From Mycetohabitans sp. B8 (GTDB taxonomy: Bacteria; Pseudomonadota; Gammaproteobacteria; Burkholderiales; Burkholderiaceae), in contig NZ_JAHLKR010000016.1 of NCBI RefSeq assembly GCF_021991875.1, forward strand, positions 310,001-374,000: a stretch of DNA of 64,000 nt, read 5' to 3'. Of the stretch, positions 1-9,600 are shown piece by piece; the stretch's first letter is position 1; each line of letters starts with the position of its first letter. Both the position numbers and the translations under genes were made by a program. The notes under the pieces are model-generated. The model was not told the origin of the DNA and made no database searches. It saw only the letters and a list, made by a program, of their open reading frames with translations.

Positions 1-1
1 C

Positions 2-238
2 CAGGCCGAGTCAGAGAACATGACGGCACAGCTGCACGAACTCAAAAGCCGTCATGCGATGTTGCTGGTGGAGCACGATATGGACGCGGTCTTTGCACTG
101 GCTGACAGAGTCACTGTATTGGTCTACGGCAAGTCGATCGCGACGGGGCATGCCGACGAGATCCGCACGGATCCCCGCGTGCGCGAAGCCTACCTCGGTG
201 ATGACACGGCGCCGCATGGCAAGGAGGAACACGCATGA
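2..238 (+). CDS. livG: Branched-chain amino-acid ABC transporter ATP-binding protein, LivG type (3' end)
   Basis: This is the C-terminal part of an ABC ATPase; its start lies before the window. The open frame runs in from the first bases. The visible part has the post-Walker B region with the switch histidine (LLVEHDMDAVF) and the LivG-type tail ending VREAYLGDD. The family energises uptake of Leu, Ile and Val (or related amides) through a periplasmic-binding-protein ABC system. Its stop overlaps the next start in an ATGA, so it is translationally coupled to the following LivF-type ATPase. The substrate cannot be read from this fragment; the urea transporter subunit UrtD is a related alternative. 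Confidence 0.85.
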   Translation, partial: QAESENMTAQLHELKSRHAMLLVEHDMDAVFALADRVTVLVYGKSIATGHADEIRTDPRVREAYLGDDTAPHGKEEHA

Positions 239-951
239 CGGGCCGATTGCTTGAAGTCGAATCGCTGGTAGCGTTTTATGGCCGCAGCCAAGCGTTATTC
301 GGTGTCGATCTGTTGGTCGACGACGGTCAGTTCGTGACACTGCTGGGTCGTAACGGGATGGGCAAGTCCACGACAGTCAAGTCGATCACCGGCTTGCTGC
401 ACAGTTGCAAGGGCGTCGTTCGCCTCGGTGGCAAGCCGGTGCATTCAAGCGCGTCCTATCAGATCGCGCGGGCCGGCATCGGCCTCGTGCCGGAGGGCCG
501 ACACGTTTTCCCGACCTTGACGGTGCGCGAGAACCTTGTTGCGACGGCGCGCGCCAGCCACCCGCGGCAACGGGGGCAGTGGACGCTGGAGCGTGTCTAC
601 CAGCTGTTTCCAAGGCTCAAGGAGCGCGAGCGTCATCTCGCTTCGAACCTGTCCGGTGGGGAGCAGCAGATGCTTGCCATCGGCCGCGCCTTGCTCACCA
701 ATCCGCGCTTGCTGATCCTGGACGAAGCGACAGAAGGATTGGCGCCGTTGATTCGCGCGGAAATCTGGCGATGCCTTGCTGAACTGAAGCGGACCGGATT
801 GGCGATCCTTTGCATCGACAAGCACCTCGCATCGCAACTGGCGATTGCCGACCATCACTATCTGATGTCCAAGGGGCGCGTGGTCTGGCACGGCGACTCG
901 GCACAGCTACGGGCACAGGCGGACAAGTTGAGCGCGCACCTAAGCATTTAG
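235..951 (+). CDS. livF: Branched-chain amino-acid ABC transporter ATP-binding protein, LivF type
   Basis: A 238-residue ABC ATPase of usual LivF length. Visible motifs are Walker A GRNGMGKST near residues 38-46, signature LSGGEQQM near 139, and Walker B LLILDEATEGLAP near 159. The ATG overlaps the stop of the upstream LivG-type gene by four bases, so the two ATPases are made as a pair, as in liv operons. It would sit on the cytoplasmic face of the inner membrane and hydrolyse ATP for import of branched-chain amino acids or a related substrate. One oddity is that the switch region reads CIDKHL rather than the usual VEQ/VEH form. UrtE is the alternative within the family. Confidence 0.88.
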   Translation: MTGRLLEVESLVAFYGRSQALFGVDLLVDDGQFVTLLGRNGMGKSTTVKSITGLLHSCKGVVRLGGKPVHSSASYQIARAGIGLVPEGRHVFPTLTVRENLVATARASHPRQRGQWTLERVYQLFPRLKERERHLASNLSGGEQQMLAIGRALLTNPRLLILDEATEGLAPLIRAEIWRCLAELKRTGLAILCIDKHLASQLAIADHHYLMSKGRVVWHGDSAQLRAQADKLSAHLSI

Positions 952-1006
952 CGACGCGGCAGCTGGCGCGTCGTATCATGCATTTCAAACTGACAGCGGG
1001 ATCATC

Positions 1007-1870
1007 ATGTCGTTTGACTTGACATTTTCCGACCTTGCCGAGCGCGCGGTTCAGTACAATGCTCGCGCGTCCGTGGCCGACTTCGATGCGCAAATGCGCC
1101 TATACGCGCAGCTAGCCGAACGGTCCCGGCAAGCCTGCCCGGCGATACTCGACCAACGCTATGGCATGGGACAGGCCGAGCGCATCGATATCTTTCCGGC
1201 CGTCGCGGCCGGCCAGCCCGCGCCGCTCTTTGTCTACATCCACGGTGGGTATTGGCGTTCGCAGCGCAAGGAAGATGCGTGCTCGATGGCACAAGCGCTG
1301 ACGAGCCATGGCGTGGCGGTGGCGATGGTTGAATACACGCTGTTGCCCGAGGCGACGCTTGCCGAAGTCGTTCGCGAGGTGCGCAGCGCGGTCGCATGGC
1401 TGTATCGCCATGGCGGAACATATGGCATTGATGTCCAGCGGATCATCGTCTGCGGCAGCTCGGCGGGAGCGCATCTGGCGGGCATGCTGTATGGCGATGA
1501 CTGGCAACGTGCGTTCGAGGTTCCGACCAACGTCATCAAGGGGATTGTTGGTCTGAGCGGGCTCTACGATATCCGGCCGTTATGCGACATCAACGTCAAC
1601 GAATGGCTACGGCTCCATCCGGAGCAAGCAGCGTTGCTCAGCCCAGCGTTGCGGCTGCCGCACGACGGACCGCCGGTGGTATTGGCGCTCGGAGGCCTGG
1701 AGACAGCCGGCTTCAAACACCAGACCTATCATTTCCATGAACTGCTGGTCGCAAGAGGATTGCCGGTACAACTGGTGCAGCAGCCGGATTGCCATCACTT
1801 CAATCTAGTCAACGAGCTCGCCGATCCATCCAGCAAACTGTTCCGCACCGCGCTGACCCTGCTGCAGTAG
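1007..1870 (+). CDS. Alpha/beta hydrolase, arylformamidase (kynurenine formamidase)-like
   Basis: A 287-residue alpha/beta hydrolase. The oxyanion-hole motif HGGYW lies near residue 79 and the nucleophile elbow CGSSAGAHLAG near 149; a late HHF near residue 265 can supply the catalytic histidine. HGGYW with GxSAGAH is typical of the AFMID-like esterase/formamidase branch, which hydrolyses N-formylkynurenine or related amides and esters. No tryptophan-catabolism genes are visible nearby, so the substrate is open. It starts 56 bases after livF and may be co-transcribed with it. The ATG has only a weak ribosome site. Confidence 0.75.
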   Translation: MSFDLTFSDLAERAVQYNARASVADFDAQMRLYAQLAERSRQACPAILDQRYGMGQAERIDIFPAVAAGQPAPLFVYIHGGYWRSQRKEDACSMAQALTSHGVAVAMVEYTLLPEATLAEVVREVRSAVAWLYRHGGTYGIDVQRIIVCGSSAGAHLAGMLYGDDWQRAFEVPTNVIKGIVGLSGLYDIRPLCDINVNEWLRLHPEQAALLSPALRLPHDGPPVVLALGGLETAGFKHQTYHFHELLVARGLPVQLVQQPDCHHFNLVNELADPSSKLFRTALTLLQ

Positions 1871-2483
1871 AGCAGGGCAGCCGCGGCCGGTGATACGTCA
1901 TGCCGCGCCGGCAGGACGCGACATGACGTGATCGGGTAACAAGCCGGGTAACGCGCCTACCCGCTGTAGCGATAACTCGCCTGGCCGAATACGTTGCGCG
2001 GCGATATTGCCCATCGATGACATGCGCGCATTTCACATTCAAGTATAGCGACGACGATTTGCCGCGCGCCGAAACCATCCCCTGCCCGCACGCGTACTTT
2101 GCCTAGCGCCGCAGGCAGCGGTGCCGTCCCAACAGTCATTTGCCCGAGCGTGAAGAGCTCGCGCAGGATATCGGCTGTCAGATACGGTGTTACGGTGCGG
2201 GGCTGGCTCTCGTTGCTCAGGTCAGAGCGCAGGCACGCCAACACGACCATGTTTGGCCGCTTGCGCACGTTGCTGCGCCGCGATGTCGTCCACACGCTCA
2301 TGCCGATGTCCTAGCACGGAGGGGCCATAACGGAGAAGCCATAGTCGGCGTTTAGCACTGACGTCAGCGTGTAGCCGGCCATGCCGCCGGGTCGGTATGC
2401 GACCAGCGTCGGCGAAGCGCCGAACAACGCTGGCGGGATGGGTGCAAGAGTCGTCCGGCATACCCGAGCCCGGGTCCTAGAGT
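1871..2483. other. Non-coding or degraded stretch between hydrolase and adenylation remnant
   Basis: No convincing intact gene. On the minus strand two short open stretches in different frames (about 2311-2460 and 1957-2301) read like pieces of one broken protein, but I do not recognise the family. A stop at 2483-2485 closes the frame of the adenylation-domain remnant that follows. Confidence 0.4.
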
Positions 2484-2485
2484 GA

Positions 2486-3046
2486 CCATTCCCCGGCAGC
2501 GAGTTGAAAATCCTGGATGAACAGGGCCGCAGTGTGCGCCGTGGCTCGATCGGAGAGCTGTTCATCGGCGGCGCAGGTGTGGGGCTAGGATATATTACCC
2601 ATGATTCGCGCATGGCCGGCCGCTACTTGAGAGCCTTGCCGGGCCAGCGGCCGGGCCGCTGGTACCGCACGGGCGACCTCGCGTCATTCGATGGCAAGTA
2701 CTACAAGCTACACGGCAGAGCGGATGCGCGGATCAAGGTCAAAGGCCGGTTCGTTGATCTCGTCGAGGTCGAAGGCGTGCTACGCGAGCATTGCGACGTG
2801 CTCGATTGCGCGATAACGACCGTACCCGACGGGGATGAACTCAACTTGGCGGTCGCCATCGCGACCGCACCGGGCGCCGTCCCGAATCCCGGCCAGTTGA
2901 GCGATTTCCTGCAGCGAAAGACCGGCCAAGCGGTCATGGCCAATCATATTTGGTTCGTGCCGAAGCTGCCTGCGACACTGAGCGGGAAAGTCGATCGTCG
3001 CGCGCTGCATGTGCTGGCCACAGGACAATTGATGGGAGGTGCGTGA
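2486..3046 (+). pseudogene. 5'-truncated adenylation (AMP-binding) domain, NRPS-like
   Basis: This frame encodes only the C-terminal third of an adenylate-forming domain. It opens right after an in-frame stop at 2483 and begins within the A6 region (GELFIGGAGVGLGY). Core A7 YRTGDLA, A8 (GRADARIKVKGRFVDLVEVEG) and A10 with the catalytic lysine (LSGKVDRRAL) follow. The N-terminal ATP-grasping motifs and substrate pocket are missing, so it should be inactive. A TTG at 2504 is the only early start. There is no carrier domain after A10. The stop overlaps the start of the next gene (TGATG), so the intact ancestor was probably coupled to the FAD/NAD(P) protein. Confidence 0.75.
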
Positions 3047-4484
3047 TGAGAGTGCTACAGATTGGTGCGGGACCTTGCGGGGTGACGGCTTTTCGACAGC
3101 TATACAAACGGCTCAACGCAAGCTGCGACTGGCTCGACTACGTGATCGCCGATGCCGGCACGCCAGGCAGCGGCTTGGCTTTTGGGACGCAGTTCAACAC
3201 CCATATCCTGAACCTGCCTGCCTCGACAATGAGCGTGGATCCGGACAATCCGCTGGAATTCGTGCAATGGCGCTCGCACTACCAGGCTTTCTGGGACGAT
3301 GGCAGCTATACAGGTGATGACGCCTGGTCGGAATTTCCGCCGCGCCGCTTGTTTGGTCAGTACGCTAGCAGCGTGATGCACCGGTTACTGAACGGCGCTA
3401 GCAACGCATCGCTAGTCAAGCGGCGTGTCTGCTCGGTCAGCGAGGTGGCGGGTTGCAATAAATTAGTGGTGCAATACGACTCGGGCGAATCCGAACTGTT
3501 CGACAAGGTGATCCTGTGCGTCGGGCACTTGCCGGTATCGCCTTTGTTCAGCGCCGATCATGCCCGATACCGTCCATCACCCTATGTCAGTCTTGATGTC
3601 CCGCCGCACGCATCGGTCGGGATCATCGGATCGACGCTCACGGCCATCGATGCCGTGCTTGCGTTGAAGGAATCGGGTCATGTTGGCAATGTGACCATGA
3701 TGTCCCGTAGCGGTAAGTTGCCCAAAGTTATTGACCTAAGACCCCCATCGTACGATTCTCAAGCATTTTTAAAATGCCTGCAAGCGGACCCTCGGACCTC
3801 GTCAAAGTCGCTTATTGAAATGCACCGAATGGAAATCGAGCGCGTCGCGGGTGGGCCGGCAGCACTGCGAAAGCAAGCGTTGGCCTCCTCACCGATGCGG
3901 CATCGCTTAGGGCGACGCTAGATGGGCTGGGAGAAGGGAACGATTGGCAGAACGTGCTGCTCGCTTCGTATGGCGTTGTCGATAAACTCTGGGGTAGGCT
4001 GGATGAGCATGACAAAGCAGATTTCCTACGGCGACACTACGGGTTGTGGATGACTTATCTAGCGGCATTCCCGCCCGTGAGCGCGCGAAGGTTGCTTGAG
4101 CAGATGGAGCAGGGACGGCTGAGCTTGAGCGGGGGCCTGGCCAGCACCGAACCCGTGCACGGCGGCTTCGAATTGGTCACGGAGGACGGCTCCAGGCAGT
4201 TTGTCGAGTATCTAATTGACGGACGAGGCGTCGGCTACGGCGTTGACGAGTTGAAGCGCGATCTGCTCACGGGGCCTTTGATGGAGCAAGGATTGATCAA
4301 CCCGCACCCGCATGGCGGCCTCCAGATCGATCGCATGACGTACGAGGCGATTGGCAAGACAGGCGAAGTCACCCGAAATTTTCATATTCTTGGTGACTTG
4401 ACCAAAGGGGAGTTCCTGGCAACTACCGATGTCGGCCGATGCGTTGCTCATAGTGTCCGGCTTGCTGACGCGATAGCACGATAG
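3046..4484 (+). pseudogene. FAD/NAD(P)-binding protein (COG4529/NAD_binding_9 type), frameshifted
   Basis: Two frames together make one protein of about 480 residues. The first (3046-3921) carries the N-terminal dinucleotide motif QIGAGPCGVTAF and a second nucleotide-binding site GIIGSTLTAIDA. It then falls into a short wrong-frame tail. The second frame, open from about 3819 to 4484, continues with GLWMTYLAAFPP and the C-terminal GDLTKGEFLATTD motif. The switch lies roughly between 3850 and 3890 and is equivalent to one lost base. The family is a flavoprotein group often seen near siderophore or specialised-metabolite genes; the reaction is unknown. Either it is a recent pseudogene or the sequence has an error. 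No classical slippery heptamer is visible. Confidence 0.75.
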
Positions 4485-4794
4485 TGTAACGTCGCCGGTA
4501 GCGTCGAGAGCCCGAGGGCATCATCACGGCAAGCCACGCGCTGCCGCTGGTCATTCAGAGGAGCCGCCTTTATTGCGATGGGGTTGCTCTTCAAGACTGG
4601 CGCAGCCTACCCGCGCCCGGGCATCCAGGTTTCATTGGCCATACTATCGTGGCCGAAGGCCAACGACTGTCGCCTCAACCTGCCTTATTCGGTAGATCGT
4701 ACCCCTTCGAATGCGGGGCGCCGCTCGATGCGGGGCGGCGCGCCCGTGCGTCTATGCTAAGCGTGACGGCACCCTGGTTCGTCCTGAGCCCGAC
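4485..4794. other. Gene-free stretch
   Basis: About 310 bases between two convergent broken genes. I see no gene, tRNA or strong hairpin here. Confidence 0.4.
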
Positions 4795-5560
4795 TTACGA
4801 CGGACGCAGTTGCTCCGAGAAAAACGAGCGGGTACGCTCGGCGATGACTTCTTTGTCAAAGTCGAGGGTCGCGACGTGGAAAGAATTTTGAAGCACTAAC
4901 AGCCGTTGGTCAGTCGAACTGATGCCATTCAGGATGACCTGCCCATTCGCCGGCGGCACGACATGATCTTCCGGGGAAACCATGACCAGAGTCGGACAAA
5001 CGACTTTCGGCAGCAGATCTCGTGTCACGTTCATCAAGCCATAGATTTCCTTGATCGTAGATACCGGGATTTCGCGGTATGCCACCTCGGTAACATCCGG
5101 GTCCTTGACGTCGTTGCCTACACCGACAACGTAGTCCGGCGCCTCTTTTTTGTATGCCAGCTCAGCCAGCGCGTGAGTTCCGAAATAAAGGCACGCGTTG
5201 ATCGGCACAACGGCCTTGATCTGCTGAGCGTACTGTGCGGCCATGTACAAGGTGAGGCAACCGCCCATTGACAGTCCCGCCATGAAAATTGTCGTACATC
5301 GCTGGGAAAGTAGCGCCAGCCCGTCTTCCAGCGAGCGGATCCAGTCGGTCGCCGTTGTTTCAGCCATTGCGGCAGGCGAGTCGCCATGCCCTTTGAGCCG
5401 CGGCGCGTGGACCGTCCAGCCTTCCTTGTTGTGCAGATACTCGCCCCAGATACCGCATTCCCGATGTCGTGCCGGTGTAGCCGTGTGACAGCAGCACACC
5501 CACTTCATTTCCTTCCAGTAGGAAGGGCTGTCCGTTTTCTCGATAGATTTCCGGCGTCAT
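4795..5560 (-). pseudogene. Alpha/beta hydrolase / carboxylesterase with one-base frameshift
   Basis: The start at 5560 follows a good ribosome site (CAGGAG). The first 38 or so codons give LLSHGYTGTTSGMRYLG, the oxyanion-hole region. The frame then breaks at a run of four C (5444-5447, GGGG on the coding strand). Removing one G joins the two halves smoothly as YLGEYLHNKEGW. The remainder shows the nucleophile elbow GLSMGG near residue 97, a catalytic acid in SPEDHVV and a catalytic His in NSFHVATLD. Joined length is about 254 residues, normal for Est30- or monoacylglycerol-lipase-like carboxylesterases. As written, only a 66-residue peptide starts from the proper ATG. Confidence 0.8.
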
Positions 5561-6630
5561 GATTGTCGTGCTCCTGTGGTGATTGTGTTACTTACGATGG
5601 CGGCAAAGGTGATGGCCAGTCGCCGAATAGTGAATTTACCGAACTCCTTGGCCTCCACTACGGTGCGCGTCGGGCAGAACAGGGCAAACGTCATCACGGC
5701 AACTACCGGATTCGATCGTGGGCGCCCCCGACATCATGGAGGCGACGGACAAAGACTAAGTCGTGCAGGCGGAGCTGACCGAATTTCCTATGTTTCCGAT
5801 GGAGTCCGCCGGTCAAGTCAACATCTCAAACGTGCTTAAAAATTTTATTTTTTCAAAAGGGTTAATTGTCTAGATATAGATAACGTAATTGTTGCATAAT
5901 TTTTCTTCTACTGCTGCTTCCAGTTAACATTCCATGCTGCTTACGTGCTTTTCTATACTGATTCTGGCGTTTTGGCAAAATAAAAATTGCTTGGCTGGTT
6001 TTCGATTTAAGTCTATAGTGACTTCACCTCATCGGAAAACTATGCACGTGAGAACGGGACTTCATTCTCGTACACGGTGCGGGGTATCAAAAGAATGGGG
6101 TGATTCGTCGGCAGTCGCGACTGCCGTTTCATACAGGCGATGTCTGGAGAACGCAATGACGAAGTACCCTAACTTAGCCCCCATTACGTTGTCCTTATGC
6201 GGTGCGCCCGTTTTTCTATCTCTCTAGTCTCGAACCGCTCTAAAAACTTTGACGCAATGATGCTTTAATGCGTTACGCATTTGAGAAATGGCTTGCATGA
6301 GCGGAAATATATTAAATTCCCTGAATTTTAATCGTAACCTGATGCATTACAGCGTCCGACTGAAGGTGCGATATTTTATAGAATTTAGATGATTTTATAA
6401 GTGGGTAAGTAATTGTTGCATTTTTAAACGGATCGGCGGGCAGCAAAACAGAGAGTGAAATGTTGATTTGATAAGCAAGGAATAACGCCAGCTTCAATTG
6501 CACAATCAATGTCGGTCTCAACGGGTTAAGCGGCAGTGTAAAGCAGGTTTACATCTGAGCAGGAAGTGCTGCACTCATCATCGAATGCGCGTGTGCCACA
6601 ATGAAATGCGTGGCGCACGCTGGATGCTAA
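5561..6630. other. AT-rich intergenic region upstream of the NRPS
   Basis: About 1.07 kb without a gene I can support, clearly AT-richer than the surrounding core genome. It must hold the promoter of the NRPS, but I cannot fix a start site. A 97-codon open frame at 5934-6227 lacks a ribosome site and recognisable features and is not called. Confidence 0.5.
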
Positions 6631-9600
6631 GTGGTCAACCCATTCCTTTATATTAGAAAATTGCAAATTGATATGAATGATAGAATTTCTGAGCTTGAAA
6701 CTTCCGGCCCAACTGAAGTGGTTCATTCCTTTTCATCCGGAGCGCAAAGTCATGCGCTACAGACTAACGAGCATTCGGCTCCATTGCGCCGGTGTGCAAT
6801 GGTGGGCAGCACTACATTAGCTGTACACTGTGCGCAGCAACTTGTTGCCTCAGGGTATGTCATCCAAGTGGTATTGACAACCGACGCAGTGTTAAAAACC
6901 TGGGCAGCTCATGAGGGGATTCTTTGTGTCGATACGGTCGATGCGTTAAACACCCACATCAAACAGTATCCTGTAGAGTGGCTATTTTCGGTTGTCAATC
7001 CGTTTATTCTGCCAGCGCCACTCATTGAGAAAATCCGCAATGGCGCGTTTAATTACCACGATGCGCCATTGCCCCGTTATGCAGGCACTCATGCCACTTC
7101 CTGGGCGTTATTGGCTCATGAGCCTCATTACGCGATTACCTGGCATTACCTTACCGCTGCGGTGGATGCCGGGGATATTGCAGTCCAACGTCCTGTCGCA
7201 ATCGATGCAGACGAGACCGCACTGACATTAAACCTAAAATGCTATCAGGCAGCGCAAGAAGGTTTTAATGAATTGTTGTCAGGTTTGAGCCAACGCTCAT
7301 TAATCGTACGCTCGCAAGATCCAACCCAGCGCAGCTTCTATGCCAAACACCGTCGTCCTCCGGGCGGCGCCTATTTGCGCTGGACGAGTTCAGCTCGGGA
7401 TTTATCTGCATTGGTACGCGCGTTGACGTTTGGCGAGCTTTATCTCAATCCGTTGGGCTGTCCGAAGTTGTTGCTTCAACAAGGTACGGTACAGGTGGCT
7501 CGAGTCACGAGACTGGATCAGCGCTCGAGCACTGTGGCAGGTACGGTGATTAGCGTCAAGCCCCATGCCTGGCAAATCTCGACAGGTAGCGAAGATGTGT
7601 TGGTTAGTGGCTTTTCCACCCTCGAGGGGGAGCCTTTGCCTGCACAGGATTTAGCAATACAGTCAGGCATTAGTCAAGGCGATAGACTACCCGAGCTGGC
7701 CCAAGAACAATCCGATTCGATCACTGAGATTCATGAAAGGTTGGCACCCCATGAAGCTTTCTGGCAACAACGCTTGGCATGCCTACAGCCTTTACAGTTG
7801 CCTTTTGAACAACGTGAACATAGCACCGAACCTAAATGGGCGGCGAGCGCATGGTGCCTGCCCTTGCAAGAGAAAGATGCATCGAATCAGCCAGCGACAG
7901 CGCTACTTACTGTATTGGCGATTTATCTGGCTCGTCTGACGGCGCAAACGCAATTTCAGATTGGCTGGCACGTCAATGACGCCCACAACTCGTTGGAGGC
8001 CCTCGCTTGTTTGGCGTCAGTGGTGCCCATGGACATCGTGGCAGAGTTAGATGAGCCTTTTGCCAAAAATATGGTCAACATTAAGGCAGAGTGCGCTCGC
8101 CTTGAGAAACATCATACATTTGTGCGCGACCTAGTCGCCCGTTCCCCAGTACTTCGAGATTTGCCCGCCTTGCGAGCAAAACATCCTTGGCCAGTGGCAG
8201 TGTCTGTATTACTCGATGACACGCAGCCTTATCTTATTTATAGCACGGACGCAGTTGGTACGCTGATAACGCTTCAAATTAATTCACTCGGAGCATTTCG
8301 CTGGGTATATGATGCCAACCGTTTGGATGTCGTTCAGGTTCAGCGTATCAGTGAGCATTTACGCGAGTTGGGCCATGCGTCGCTAAGTGCCGATAATGCT
8401 GACATGCCAGCTAAAAAACTGAACTTACTGCCAGCAGCCGAGCGAGAACTGTTGCTAAACACATGGAACGCAACGGAACGAGATTACCCAGCACATTTGT
8501 GTATCCATCAGTTGTTCGAGGCGCAGGTGGTTCGACTACCCGAGGCTACGGCACTGGTGCATGAAGGCCAAGCGCTTAACTATACTGAACTTAATGCTCG
8601 GGCGAATCGCTTGGCGCATCAGTTGATCGAGTTGGGCGTGAAGCCCGATGAGCGGGTGGCGATTTGCGTGGAACGCAGCCCTGCAATGGTGGTGGGATTG
8701 CTGGCGGCTTTGAAGGCTGGAAGCGCCTATGTGCCGCTGGATCCGGCGTATCCGAAAGAGCGGCTCGCGCACATCTTGCAAGATGCGGCACCGCAGATCG
8801 TGTTGGCCGATGCATTGGGGCGCGCCGCGCTGGATGATGCGGCACTGGCCAACCGTACCGTGGTGGATCCGAACACACTGTTCGATCAGCCTGACACGAA
8901 TCCGCAGGTACCGGGCCTAAATTCAAGTCATTTGGCGTATGTAGTCTATACGTCGGGTTCCACTGGTACGCCTAAGGGCGTGATGGCGCATCATCAAGGC
9001 GTGGTCCGGCTGGTCCGAGAAACCGATTACATACAGGTTGAGCCGAAAGCGGTCTTCGCGTTTGCGTCGAACATAGCATTCGATGCAGCGACTTTCGAAA
9101 TTTGGGCACCCCTATTAAACGGAGCCCGCATCGAGATTCTTGATCGGGAAAGCTTACTTTCTCCGTCTGCCCTAGCTCGTAAACTTAAACAGCGTGGGGT
9201 GACAGTGCTCTTTTTGACAACGGCGCTTTTTAACCAAATTGCTAAAGAACAGGCTGATGCATTTAGTGATCTGCATTATCTGTTATTCGGAGGAGAGGCG
9301 GCAGATGCCCAATGTGTGTCCCGCGTTTTGGAGGAAGCAAAACCGCAGCACTTGCTGCATGTGTATGGGCCAACGGAAACGGTGACCTATGCGAGTTGGC
9401 ATGAAGTGCGCAGTGTCACTCCGGGTCGGAGTATTCCGATTGGCCGACCGATTGCGAACACGAGCATTTACTTGCTCGATGCCTACGGTCAGCCGGTGCC
9501 GCTGGGTGCGGTCGGCGAATTGTATATCGGCGGCGCAGGTGTTTCTCGCGGCTATCTGAACCGGCCGGATCTCACGGCCGAGCGCTTTGTGCCTGATCCG

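Noticed and set aside
3850-3890. Programmed frameshift in the flavoprotein gene
   Set aside because: No slippery heptamer or downstream structure is evident, and neighbouring genes are also broken, so simple mutation is more likely.
5934-6227. 97-codon open frame in the AT-rich region
   Set aside because: No ribosome site, no recognisable domain, and the codon use does not look like protein.
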